Assembly (NCBI RefSeq): GCF_000317555.1 | Contig: NC_019745.1 | Span: 1,550,001-1,614,000 of the forward strand | From: Gloeocapsa sp. PCC 7428 | GTDB lineage: Bacteria; Cyanobacteriota; Cyanobacteriia; Cyanobacteriales; Chroococcidiopsidaceae | Length of the DNA: 64,000 nucleotides | Direction: 5' to 3' | Part shown: positions 35,298-43,924 of the stretch, in pieces | How positions within the stretch are numbered: position 1 is the stretch's first letter | Layout of the letters: every line of letters begins with the position of its first letter | Notes under the pieces: model-generated | The model's input: only the letters and a program-made list of their open reading frames with translations | The model's database searches: none | Told to the model about the DNA's origin: nothing | Position numbers and translations under genes: made by a program

Positions 35298-36659
35298 TTA
35301 TGCATATTTACCTTGTGTAAAAGAATTGCAATGATGCCGCCATAATGGATTTAATAAACAAGCCAAATTAGACCACCAGTATAATCCTTCTGAAGCTTGA
35401 GATACATTAGCTAATGTTATCTCAGCACGAGTAACCAGAAACGCAATACAGTTTGCCATAAGCTGTATAAGCTTAATTTCATCGCTAGTGAATTGACGCG
35501 GAAGAGTCGTACCAACATGAAATACGCCAACGACTTGTCCATTAATCTGCAAGGGAACACCAAGTATTGATCGCAGTCCCTTATTGCGGAGAATTGGACT
35601 AAAAATCTCTATTGTTGATATATCTTCTACTATCATTGGTTGGCAATCAACCGCAACGCGACCAGCAAAACCCCGCCCAAACGGAATTTTAATTCCTGCT
35701 GCAATCTCATCTTCAAGTCCAACAGAGGCACATACTTCCAGATGTTGCTGATCCTCAGTTCGCAATAGAACAGTGACTGTGGTGACATTCGTAACCTTAC
35801 CAGTGCATTCGAGTAACTGGTGTAGTAGGTTTTGTAGAGTCAAACCAGCGATCGCACTACTTTTAGGCAATATATATTGAAACTTCTGCTGAGAAGTTTT
35901 CTCTACTTCAGCCAAGATACAACTCTGCGATACAGACAACAGATTATCGTCTGTAGCAATATCCTCAGGGCTACTTGTCATGCCTTGAGCGCCTGGCTTT
36001 CGGCTTTTGATCACCTTAGCGGGTACACCCACCGCAATCGAATAAGGCGGAACATCCTTAGTTACAACTGCTCCTGCACCAATAACACTACCCTGACCAA
36101 CCGTTACACCGTCTACAATTCTGACTCCACTAGCTAACCAACAATCATCTTCAATGACAATTCCTTTGTAAGTGCTACCTTGTTCTTTAATCTTACGGTT
36201 AGGATCAGTGAAGGTATGGTTATTTGCATAGATACCTAAATGCGAAGCAATCCGGCAATCCCTCCCAATTTTTATATATTTTCCAGATAGACAAGTATAG
36301 GGACCTATATATGTACAATCGCCAATTTCTATTTCACTATCAATGTGAGTTTTAATGATAACTCCAAGATCCAGTTTGACCGAGTTGCCCAGCTTAATTC
36401 TACTATTTTGCCCCTCATTTCTCAAAGCAACGCCACGGTCAATTTTGACTTTATTACCAATAGCGATACTACTCGTGTGAATTAATTCAACCCCAGATTT
36501 AATTTGTACAGCATTTCCAAACTGTGCAAAAATAGAACGATATAGTAGCCCACGTAGAGATCTCCCTAGTGATAGGGGTACCCATCCTACTAAGGTAATA
36601 ACTACAGCTTCTTTCCAGCGAAACCACTGTGAAGTAGATAGAGCTTTTACGGCGTTCAT
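35298..36659 (-). CDS. Hexapeptide acyltransferase fused to a C-terminal GAF domain
   Basis: The protein has 453 residues from ATG 36659; the frame upstream to 36674 uses TTG codons. Residues 45-220 are a left-handed beta-helix acyltransferase of the WcaB/WcaF/CysE class: repeated I-G-x-x hexads, then DDCWLASGVRIVDGVTVG, GSVIGAGAVVTKDVPPYSI and GVPAKVIK, with the catalytic His in YANNHTF near residue 148. Residues 270-410 are a GAF domain with EVCASVGLEDEIAAG, PFGRGFAGRVAVDCQPM and LGVPLQINGQVVGVFHVG. It probably acetylates a sugar, with activity tuned by a small ligand or redox signal. No bilin-binding cysteine pattern is evident in this GAF domain. Confidence 0.9.
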   Translation of the reverse strand: MNAVKALSTSQWFRWKEAVVITLVGWVPLSLGRSLRGLLYRSIFAQFGNAVQIKSGVELIHTSSIAIGNKVKIDRGVALRNEGQNSRIKLGNSVKLDLGVIIKTHIDSEIEIGDCTYIGPYTCLSGKYIKIGRDCRIASHLGIYANNHTFTDPNRKIKEQGSTYKGIVIEDDCWLASGVRIVDGVTVGQGSVIGAGAVVTKDVPPYSIAVGVPAKVIKSRKPGAQGMTSSPEDIATDDNLLSVSQSCILAEVEKTSQQKFQYILPKSSAIAGLTLQNLLHQLLECTGKVTNVTTVTVLLRTEDQQHLEVCASVGLEDEIAAGIKIPFGRGFAGRVAVDCQPMIVEDISTIEIFSPILRNKGLRSILGVPLQINGQVVGVFHVGTTLPRQFTSDEIKLIQLMANCIAFLVTRAEITLANVSQASEGLYWWSNLACLLNPLWRHHCNSFTQGKYA

Positions 36660-36796
36660 ACTTGTAGTCAACAAAGTTTAATAATATTGAATAAGCATAC
36701 TTTTCAACGTAATACAGTTAAGAATAATTGCATATTTTAACGTAGTAAATTAATTTTTTTACTGTATCGCAGCTATCTTCAATAATTGCTTAGAAA

Positions 36797-38221
36797 CTAC
36801 ATAGTTCCAACCACTTGTGTAAAATTTAGTCTATCACTAACGCTACTTTTTGCTTGTGACGCTTTTTCCTCTAAAATACTTTGATACAGATTTACTGTGT
36901 CTATAGCCTCCATACTCATAGTCCGAATAGGTTGAATTCCTTGGCGAAGTTTAGATAATAAATTTGGGTTAGTAGCTAGTTGCATAAAAGCTTCAGCCCA
37001 AGCTTTAACATCAGTAGGAGGTAGTAACAAACCATCAATATTATGTTTAATAAGTTCATTAACACCCCCGACATCCGAACCTAAAACAGGTAGCTTGGCA
37101 GCATAGGCTTCTAAAATAGACATTGGTCTTACATCAAACCATTGTGCAGGTAAAGCTAAAATATCGTATGTTGCTAAAATAGAGGGTAACTCTGCACGCG
37201 TTAAAGTTTCAGCAATACGAATGCGTGGTTCAGTTTTTATACTTTGTATAATTTGTTGTTGATATTTATCATCATCAACTGCACTCCCATAAATTGTTAA
37301 TTCAATTGCCACTTCAGCAGGTAGAGACTTGATTGCTTCTACTAAAATATGAATTCCCTTGTTGCGGTTCCAGCGTCCAAGAAACACAACTTTTAAGGCT
37401 TTGTTTACTACTTTTTTTATGTTTTGAGTTGATGCTAGAAACACATCAGGTACACCTGTTTTACAAATTATCAACTTCTCTTGAGGAACGCCGTTGAGTA
37501 GCAGTGTTTCATAAAGCCGATCGCTCAACGTCACTATGCGGTCAGCAAATTTCGCCATTTCTAATAAACCCTGTCTACGAGCAACTATATAAGCTGGTAG
37601 CGAAATAGGAGTAAACAATGCCGTTGCAGCAGTATTGATTGGTGCAGGTGCTTTTCTAAATTGATGTAGTACTTTACTTGCTATATTACTTATGCCCAAA
37701 GGTGTGTAAGCTAATCTTTTAATTACTGTATCTGATATTGCTGAAGGCACGCCACAACAGTGGCTACATCTTACTTCATCTATTTTTCCGTCACATACTT
37801 CTTGCCCGTTTAGCATCAAAGTTTCTCGTTGACAAACAGGGCTAGGTAAGCGAATTGAAACAACTGTTGCCATACCTAACTCTTTGGCAAGGCGTAGATG
37901 AGGTAAGCCACATTTTGGAGTCCATTGATGCTGATGATAAATATCTGCTTTTTGCTCTTTCAACCAGCGTTCAAAACACTCAAATCTGCCATGTGGTAAT
38001 TCTCCATGATTTGGTTCTGCCTCTGGTTGAGGAAACACAGGATAGCGATATACTTCTATTCCATTATGTATGTATGTATTCTCATGTTTACTATTTTGAG
38101 CCGCTGCTATTTTACTTTCTACTCCATACGCTTGGAGAACTGGCAATAGTTCGCTAAGACGAATTTGAATTCCTCCGCATTTTTCTGGTAAGTAACGAGC
38201 AACAGCTTGAATAGTTTTCAT
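36797..38221 (-). CDS. Glycosyltransferase family 4 with cysteine-rich insert
   Basis: A GT-B transferase of 474 residues. It has KCGGIQIRLSELLPVL at the N-terminus, a donor site with VVFLGRWNRNKGIHIL, ELTIYGS and ALPAQWFDVRPMSILEAYAAKLPVLGSD (split motif; E near residue 385). Between the domains, residues 130-156 hold five cysteines (C130, C143, C152, C155, C156), a pattern that often binds zinc or iron-sulfur. Several GT4 enzymes of surface-polysaccharide loci share this insert. It is the outermost minus-strand sugar gene of the locus. Confidence 0.87.
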   Translation of the reverse strand: MKTIQAVARYLPEKCGGIQIRLSELLPVLQAYGVESKIAAAQNSKHENTYIHNGIEVYRYPVFPQPEAEPNHGELPHGRFECFERWLKEQKADIYHQHQWTPKCGLPHLRLAKELGMATVVSIRLPSPVCQRETLMLNGQEVCDGKIDEVRCSHCCGVPSAISDTVIKRLAYTPLGISNIASKVLHQFRKAPAPINTAATALFTPISLPAYIVARRQGLLEMAKFADRIVTLSDRLYETLLLNGVPQEKLIICKTGVPDVFLASTQNIKKVVNKALKVVFLGRWNRNKGIHILVEAIKSLPAEVAIELTIYGSAVDDDKYQQQIIQSIKTEPRIRIAETLTRAELPSILATYDILALPAQWFDVRPMSILEAYAAKLPVLGSDVGGVNELIKHNIDGLLLPPTDVKAWAEAFMQLATNPNLLSKLRQGIQPIRTMSMEAIDTVNLYQSILEEKASQAKSSVSDRLNFTQVVGTM

Positions 38222-38677
38222 AAGAGTTTTATCTTCTGTTAAAATAGTTAGTAAATGTTTAAGCTAGAATAAGTAAATTGTAATTTGCTGGGGTTAATAT
38301 TTAAAGTCTTCTCATTACAAACAAATCAATTTTATTTAGTCTTACAACACTTAACTATAAAAATATATTAATAATTAATTAGCAATTCTTTGTTAATAAG
38401 AATGCAGCCAACACTATAAAGATATAAAAAATTTTCATAAATTGTCGATACAGAGAAGTTCAGGTTTTTGTTATTCAATAATTATATAGGTTATTTAATA
38501 GTGTATTTTTAGGAAATTTGATTTGTATTAATGAGCTATTTTAATAAATTTAAATTAATAAGGTTATAGATTTAGTTGATTTATTCTGGTTTATTTATAT
38601 CAATATTAGAAAGAAAAAAACTATGTAGCAGATGCGATCGCACCCCAACTCAAGCCGAAAGCGATCGCACCTTACTC
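38222..38677. other. AT-rich intergenic region with two HIP1 sites
   Basis: The 456 bases hold the promoter of the GT4 gene and, at the left of the pentapeptide gene, two direct copies of GCGATCGCACC (38634-38644 and 38661-38671) just after its stop codon. No gene or RNA is recognised. Confidence 0.55.
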
Positions 38678-39178
38678 TTAGCAACCCAACGAATCGCGCG
38701 TCGCTACACCTGTTTTTGAATTGACCCCGCTTGCTTGCGCGCAAAGTTTTTTCACCACGGTTCTATCAAGAACCGCATTAGTAAAATCAGCACCAGTAAT
38801 GTCAACATCATTAAATATGGAACGCAGCATCATTGCCTCTTCCATCACGGCATCACTTAAGTTAGCGCCAGTAAAGTCAACGATATAAGCAATCCCATTT
38901 GTAAAATCGGCTCCATGCAAATTTGCTTTGATCAACTTTGCACCATTAAATACCACACCGCGCAAGTCGGCATTACTAAAATTAGCTGCTTCTAAATCTG
39001 CATTAGCAAACTCAGCTGTTTGCAAGTTTTGCCCTGAGTAATCTTTACCGATAACTTCTCCAGTAGCCGCACCACGCGAAATAGAAGAGGAACTAGCTGC
39101 GCGTGCATCCATAGGAAACATGACAATAAGTAAGAACACGAAAGCAACTACTGCAAGTCGATAGAAACGTTTCATCAT
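38678..39178 (-). CDS. Exported pentapeptide-repeat protein (thylakoid-lumen type)
   Basis: A 166-residue protein with a classic Sec signal peptide, residues 1-27 (LAVVAFVFLLIVMF, then DARAAS as the cleavage site). From about residue 45 to 130 it reads as A(D/N)LxX pentapeptides: NLQTAEFANADLEAANFSN, GAKLIKANLHGADF, GANLSDAV, GADFTNAVL. The tail KKLCAQASG...TRDSLGC carries two cysteines found in lumenal pentapeptide proteins of cyanobacteria and plants. It should fold as a right-handed quadrilateral helix in the lumen or periplasm. Its role is unknown. AAAGG precedes the double ATG, so the start may be 39178 or 39175. Confidence 0.85.
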   Translation of the reverse strand: MMKRFYRLAVVAFVFLLIVMFPMDARAASSSSISRGAATGEVIGKDYSGQNLQTAEFANADLEAANFSNADLRGVVFNGAKLIKANLHGADFTNGIAYIVDFTGANLSDAVMEEAMMLRSIFNDVDITGADFTNAVLDRTVVKKLCAQASGVNSKTGVATRDSLGC

Positions 39179-39225
39179 CCTTTCAGAAAAACAATAAGAT
39201 CTACTAACGCGGTAAATAACTATGC

Positions 39226-39260
39226 ACTAGCAGGAAGTCTATTCAACTCCTACTGCTAGT
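39226..39260. terminator. Imperfect hairpin between the DUF1824 and pentapeptide genes
   Basis: ACTAGCAG (39226-39233) pairs with CTGCTAGT (39253-39260), with a further GGA/TCC pairing inside. Neither side has a strong T run. It lies after the DUF1824 stop on the minus strand, so it may be a weak terminator or a processing site. Confidence 0.3.
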
Positions 39261-39359
39261 ACAATAACCTAACTATATTCGCAGGTAACACGGTGATAGG
39301 TACTGAAAAATAGGCGTAGAGCTAATTGTATAGTTGATTGAGACGAGACCTCTAGAAAC

Positions 39360-39779
39360 CTAGTCAAATAAATCTAGCGGGAGATGCCCGTACATTTCGT
39401 TGATGATTCCTGATTCTGGAGAGTGACACGACACAAGAACACCTCGATGCTCTCCAGAATAAGGATTAAGATAACACAAACTGGTAACTGGATTAAATTT
39501 AATGTAAACAGCGCCATCAACCGAAGTTAAATTAAGATTAGGCTGATAACCCAAGGCTTTTGCGTAATTTGCCAAGGCTGCAATACCTTGGGTTGCTGTA
39601 TCAGCACAAATTCCCAAAATTTGGTAATCAGAAAAACGACTGACAACCAATACAGCCTGACGAATCAGCACTTTTTCGACTTCAGAAGTGACCGACTTAC
39701 CAGCAATACAGTTAAAGTCTTTCAAAAGTGCCTGCGCTGCTTCGACAGTAAGATCAGATTGCTGCTGCGGGTTAGACAT
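39360..39779 (-). CDS. DUF1824 family protein (cyanobacterial)
   Basis: The 139-residue product matches the cyanobacterial DUF1824 family as I remember it: N-terminal AAQALLKDFNCI, central YQILGICADTATQGIAAL and ANYAKALGY, and the C-terminal VYIKFNP, YSGEHRGVLVSCHS and NEMYGHLPLDLF. The family has no experimentally assigned function known to me. It is soluble, with no signal or membrane segment. It lies between oligopeptidase A and the pentapeptide gene on the same strand, but the strong terminator at 39832 separates it from the former. Confidence 0.8.
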   Translation of the reverse strand: MSNPQQQSDLTVEAAQALLKDFNCIAGKSVTSEVEKVLIRQAVLVVSRFSDYQILGICADTATQGIAALANYAKALGYQPNLNLTSVDGAVYIKFNPVTSLCYLNPYSGEHRGVLVSCHSPESGIINEMYGHLPLDLFD

Positions 39780-39831
39780 AACTTTTTTGCCTATCGACTA
39801 CTTAACACTTATTGTGATATCGTTCGCAACT

Positions 39832-39864
39832 AAAAAAAAGCGGTAACACTTGAGTGTACCGCTT
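39832..39864 (-). terminator. Strong Rho-independent terminator of prlC
   Basis: On the minus strand AAGCGGTA (39864-39857) pairs with TACCGCTT (39845-39838), and ACACT pairs with AGTGT inside it around a tiny loop with one bulge. Eight T residues (39839-39832) follow. The hairpin lies 25 bases after the oligopeptidase stop codon. Confidence 0.9.
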
Positions 39865-39888
39865 GGTTGCAACGATTATAGTTAAACG

Positions 39889-41979
39889 CTAAGCAGCTTT
39901 AGTTAAGCCGCTGTGTCTTAGTAAAGGTTCGGTACTTGGTTCGCGTCCTCGGAAAGATTGAAAGACTTCCATCGGGTGTTTGCTACCACCTAACGCGAGT
40001 ACTGTATCGCGGAAGCGCTTACCTGTAGAAGCGATTTTCTCAGGTTCTAACCCCGATTCCTCAAAAGCTGCGAAAGCATCCGCGCTGAGAACCTCTGCCC
40101 ACTTATAGCTGTAATAGCCTGCGGCATATCCACCAGCAAAGATATGACCAAACGAACACAAAAACGCATCTTCTGGTAGCGGTGGCAATATTGTTGTATT
40201 TTTCGCGATTTGGTTACGCACATCGTTAGCAGTTTTACTACCGCCTGGTTGATAGCGATGATGTAATTCTAGATCGACTAAGCTAAAGTGCAATTGCCGT
40301 AACATCGCGCTACCACTCATGTAGTTACGTGCAGCGACTAGCTTTTGATAATAATGTTCAGGTAGAGTTTCACCAGTTTCGTAATGCTTCGCCATTCCTA
40401 GCAAAGTCTCGCGGTGATAGCACCAGTTTTCCATAAACTGGCTCGGCAATTCGACCGCATCCCACTCAACGTTATTGATTCCTGCTGCCCCAGCATAATC
40501 GACTTTCGTTAACATATGCTGCAAGCCATGACCAAATTCGTGGAATAAAGTTTCCACTTCGCTGAAAGTCATTAAGCTTGGTTTGCCATCGACAGGAGGA
40601 GTTTGGTTGCAGACAAGATAAGCTACAGGTTTGCGCGTTGAAGTTGTTCCTGCTTCCGCGATCTTGGCACGACTGATGCAATCGTCCATCCAAGCCCCAC
40701 CACGCTTTTCTGCGGGACGACTGTAGGGATCGAGATAAAAATAGGCGATCGCTCCCGTTTCATCCGCAATCTGGAAATATCGCACATCAGGATGCCATAC
40801 CGGTGCTTGACCATCCGCAGCAGTCACCGTGACGCCAAAAACTCGCTCAACTAAGCCAAATAGCCCGTCTAAAACTTGTGGTAAGGGGAAATAAGGACGT
40901 AATTCTTCCGCCGTAAAGTTAAACTTTTCCTCGCGTTGGCGTTCTGCCCAATAGCTAATATCCCAGTGTTTCAACTCACTATCAGCACCTTTAGCCGCAG
41001 CAAACGCTTTTAATTCTTCAAATTCTTGCAGCGCCGCGTCATAGCTTGCACTCCGTAATTCTTCTAAGAGGTTTTCTACTGCCTCAATACTTGGAGCCAT
41101 CTTACTCGCTAAGCTTAACTCTGCATAACTATTAAAGCCGAGTAATTTAGCTTCTTCCTGACGTAGTTGCAAAATCCGTTCAATCAGCGGTGAATTATCT
41201 AAATCGCCTGATGATGCGCGACTAATGAAAGCTTTGTACAGTTTCTCGCGTAAATCGCGGCGAGTACTGTGCTGCATAAAAGGACCAAAACTAGGAAAGT
41301 CCAAAGTAATCCGCCAAGGACCTGCTTCGGGGGTGGCATTTTCTTCACCAGCAGCCCGCGCGGCTTGTGCCGCTAAACTTTTGAGACTCGGAGGTAAGCC
41401 ATCAACTTCGTCTTGTTCTGTAAGTGTCAAGCTAAAAGCCTTCGTCGCGTCTAAAACGTGATTAGAAAACTTGGTTGAAAGTTCAGCAAGTTCAAGTTGA
41501 ATTTCGTTAAAGCGCGATCGCTGTTCTCCTTCTAATCCCACGCCAGAAAGTTCAGCATCTCGAATCGCGGCTTCCACAATTCGCTGTTGTGCCGTGTCTA
41601 AGCTATCCCAGCGATCGCTTTGCCGTAAAGCTTTAAACGCCTCATACAGTGGTTTACTTTGATTGAGCTTGTTGTAAAACTCGACAACTTTCGGCTGTAC
41701 CGTTTCGTAGGCTTCGCGCAGTTCAGGACTATTTTTGACACCCATTAAATGCCCAACAATACCCCAACTCCAGCGCAAACGCTCTGTAATGCGGTCTAGT
41801 GGCTCAACTAAACCACTCCAAGTGGGACTGACATTCGCTTCTAATGTCGCAAGTTCGGTTTCCAACTCGCCTAGTAGCTGTGTCATTGCTGGCACAACAT
41901 GATCAGGCTTGATTTGCTCAAATGGCGGCAAACCTTTACCGATTAGTAATGGATTGTCAGTAATTATGGTTGCACTCAT
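39889..41979 (-). CDS. prlC: Oligopeptidase A, M3 family zinc metallopeptidase
   Basis: A 696-residue M3 peptidase, the usual length. The zinc-binding HEFGH is at residues 480-484, followed by the downstream ligand region EWDAVELPSQFMENW. The N-terminal LPPFEQIKPDHVVPAM and KLYKAFISRASSG are hallmarks of OpdA/PrlC. The enzyme is cytoplasmic and degrades short peptides, including cleaved signal peptides. It is a single gene bounded by a terminator, with the repeat region and the chemotaxis operon on the other side. Codon use with frequent HIP1 sites marks it as core genome. Confidence 0.95.
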   Translation of the reverse strand: MSATIITDNPLLIGKGLPPFEQIKPDHVVPAMTQLLGELETELATLEANVSPTWSGLVEPLDRITERLRWSWGIVGHLMGVKNSPELREAYETVQPKVVEFYNKLNQSKPLYEAFKALRQSDRWDSLDTAQQRIVEAAIRDAELSGVGLEGEQRSRFNEIQLELAELSTKFSNHVLDATKAFSLTLTEQDEVDGLPPSLKSLAAQAARAAGEENATPEAGPWRITLDFPSFGPFMQHSTRRDLREKLYKAFISRASSGDLDNSPLIERILQLRQEEAKLLGFNSYAELSLASKMAPSIEAVENLLEELRSASYDAALQEFEELKAFAAAKGADSELKHWDISYWAERQREEKFNFTAEELRPYFPLPQVLDGLFGLVERVFGVTVTAADGQAPVWHPDVRYFQIADETGAIAYFYLDPYSRPAEKRGGAWMDDCISRAKIAEAGTTSTRKPVAYLVCNQTPPVDGKPSLMTFSEVETLFHEFGHGLQHMLTKVDYAGAAGINNVEWDAVELPSQFMENWCYHRETLLGMAKHYETGETLPEHYYQKLVAARNYMSGSAMLRQLHFSLVDLELHHRYQPGGSKTANDVRNQIAKNTTILPPLPEDAFLCSFGHIFAGGYAAGYYSYKWAEVLSADAFAAFEESGLEPEKIASTGKRFRDTVLALGGSKHPMEVFQSFRGREPSTEPLLRHSGLTKAA

Positions 41980-42104
41980 AACTTGTTTTGGGTTGCTGTA
42001 TCTTAATTATCATGAACATTTGCAACCTTTGCCGAGTGCAGAAGACCGTAATATCGTTTGATTTTGAGGTTAATTAAGTATAGATAGCAGAGGTAGAGGG
42101 GTGA

Positions 42105-42243
42105 GGCAATTGGTAATAGAAAAGCTTTTAGCACTTGGCGATTAGCACTTAGCAATCAAACATCCGCTAATAGCTAATTGCTATTTAATCGCCAGTTACC
42201 AATGACCAACCTTTTAGTTACATTTATATTCACCACTTACCGA
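42105..42243. repeat. MITE-like element, degenerate copy 3
   Basis: It contains the right-arm heptamers CCAGTTA (42192-42198) and CCAATGA (42199-42205). These are followed by a tail (about 42206-42243: ACCTTTTAGTTAC, TATATTCACCACTTAC) that parallels the tails of copies at 10419 and 59605. The left arm is shorter (CAATTGGTAATAG). It lies between prlC and the GAF-PAS gene. Confidence 0.5.
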
Positions 42244-42253
42244 GAAATTTCAA

Positions 42254-43255
42254 TTACTCTTTCAAGCTTTCTTCTAGCTGTCTGCGCTCAGTAATTTCTT
42301 TTTCCAGTTCTTGTTTGACAAGTTCAGCCACTGTCGCACGCAACATTGCATCTTTCATCTGCTTGAGTACAGTAATATCTCTAATCATTACCTGCGTTGC
42401 GGGTTTGCCTAAATGAATAATCGGTACTTCTGTCATTTCCACATCAACAACTTGACCATCAAGCCGAATTAATTTTTCTTGGTTAATAACGACTGCTTGG
42501 TTTTCTTGCACTTGATTTTGTCGCGCTTCGACAGAAGCTGTCGAATCAGGGTGAACAAAATCTAAAAACCGTTTGCCAATCAGTTTTTCGGGAGTAACTG
42601 CACCGAGTAATCTAGCTCCCGCAGCATTAATATATTCAAGTTTTCCCTCAATGTGAACAGCGATCGTTTCCGAAGAAAGATCCAGCAAACTACGATATTG
42701 TTCTTCACTCGCTCTTAGGGCTTTTTCCGTTTCTTCGCGCTGGCGCAGCGCTTCTTCTAACATGGCTACGTTGCGGCGTAGATTTAGTTGTGTCACTACC
42801 TGGCGACCTAAAATTTCGAGCGCTTCTTGTTGTTCTGGTGTTAAATTGCGAGGTTTATAGTCGATCGCACACAAACTACCAACCGCAACGTCTTCTGAAG
42901 TCATGAGCGGTGCGCCAGCGTAAAATCGAATCTGGGGACCTGATGTTACCAAAGGATTATTCGAGAAGCGCATATCTTCATGAGCATCTGAAACAACAAA
43001 CAAGTCAGATTGGAGGATTGTATGTGCGCAAAATGCAACCTCACGAGAGGTTTCTGAGGCATCTAAACCTACTTTTGATTTGAACCATTGTCGGTCAGAA
43101 TCGACGAGACTGACTACGGCAATCGGAGTTTCACAAATTTGCGAAGCTAAGCGAGTCAAGTCATCAAATGCTTGTTCGGGATCGGTATCAAGAATTTTAT
43201 ACTCGTATAAGGCTTTCAGCCTAGCTTCTTCGTTACTAGGTAGTGGAGCTTTCAT
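42254..43255 (-). CDS. GAF-PAS protein without output domain
   Basis: This 333-residue protein begins [28 protein letters not shown], the standard N-terminus of cyanobacterial GAF sensor proteins (motif given in part). The GAF domain (about 20-170) contains [16 protein letters not shown] and FYAGAPL. A PAS domain (about 185-300) has [16 protein letters not shown] and [12 protein letters not shown]. The chain ends in an [11 protein letters not shown] coiled coil just where a kinase or GGDEF domain normally follows. It is the last gene of the pix-like operon, 33 bases after a CheW. It may deliver a signal by contact, or be a remnant of a longer sensor. Confidence 0.8.
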   Translation of the reverse strand: MKAPLPSNEEARLKALYEYKILDTDPEQAFDDLTRLASQICETPIAVVSLVDSDRQWFKSKVGLDASETSREVAFCAHTILQSDLFVVSDAHEDMRFSNNPLVTSGPQIRFYAGAPLMTSEDVAVGSLCAIDYKPRNLTPEQQEALEILGRQVVTQLNLRRNVAMLEEALRQREETEKALRASEEQYRSLLDLSSETIAVHIEGKLEYINAAGARLLGAVTPEKLIGKRFLDFVHPDSTASVEARQNQVQENQAVVINQEKLIRLDGQVVDVEMTEVPIIHLGKPATQVMIRDITVLKQMKDAMLRATVAELVKQELEKEITERRQLEESLKE

Positions 43256-43288
43256 TTTTATATTCCTTTCTATGTAATTAGACTTAAT

Positions 43289-43771
43289 CTAGGAAGATGG
43301 CAGTAATTGATCGACATCAAGTAAAAATACTGTCAAAAGTGTGTCTGCTTGAGGAATGTGACAAACATGAGTTGCGATCGCCAGTAAATCGGCATGACGA
43401 TACGAGTCTGGCAAAACTTGAATTCTCGATAACGGAACATCCATCAACGTTGGTACCGATGCAACAGGGATACCATAAAGTTCTCCTGCTTTGCTCTCAG
43501 CAATGATTAAGTATTTGCCTTTAGCGGTAAAGAAGCGCCGATGTAGCTCAACAATTGTAATTTGGCGATCGCCAAGATGCGCTAGCCCCACACCATTAAA
43601 CCCTGTGCCATACACTGGCATTTGGTTGGTTACTTTATATACAGCGTCGCTGGGTAGTGCTAAGTGAATATTACCCATGCTAAACACAACTATTTTTTGT
43701 GACTTAACAGTACTTTGGCTGTGCGAATGCTTTAAGCTATAAAGTCTTGAATTGATGAATGCGTTCTTCAT
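43289..43771 (-). CDS. CheW-domain protein (second CheW of the operon)
   Basis: A 160-residue CheW-like protein: KIVVFSMGNIHLALPSDAVYKV, GTGFNGVGLAHLGDRQITIVELHRRFF, then KYLIIAESKAGELYGIPV. The fold couples receptors to CheA. This protein is more divergent than PixI at 56160-56720, and its N-terminal 25 residues are unrelated to CheW. It follows CheA after 153 bases that contain a repeat element. It could serve as an alternative adaptor for a different receptor or for the GAF-PAS protein next to it. Confidence 0.82.
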   Translation of the reverse strand: MKNAFINSRLYSLKHSHSQSTVKSQKIVVFSMGNIHLALPSDAVYKVTNQMPVYGTGFNGVGLAHLGDRQITIVELHRRFFTAKGKYLIIAESKAGELYGIPVASVPTLMDVPLSRIQVLPDSYRHADLLAIATHVCHIPQADTLLTVFLLDVDQLLPSS

Positions 43772-43810
43772 TTCAAATTACTTATTTTAACCTTTAGAAA
43801 AACTCTGATA

Positions 43811-43922
43811 ATTAAGTAGGTGAAAGATTGGTCATTGGTAACTGGTAATTGGTAAAAATATGAATTAAGTTCCCATTACCTAATATCAATACATATAATA
43901 TTTAAGGATACCTACTTCAATT
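43811..43922. repeat. MITE-like element, copy 2
   Basis: Ends ATTAAGTAGGTG (from 43811) and ACCTACTTCAAT (to 43922) are inverted with small differences. Four heptamers ATTGGTC, ATTGGTA, ACTGGTA, ATTGGTA run from 43827 to 43854. It occupies the space between cheA and the second cheW inside the operon. Confidence 0.6.
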
Positions 43923-43924
43923 AG

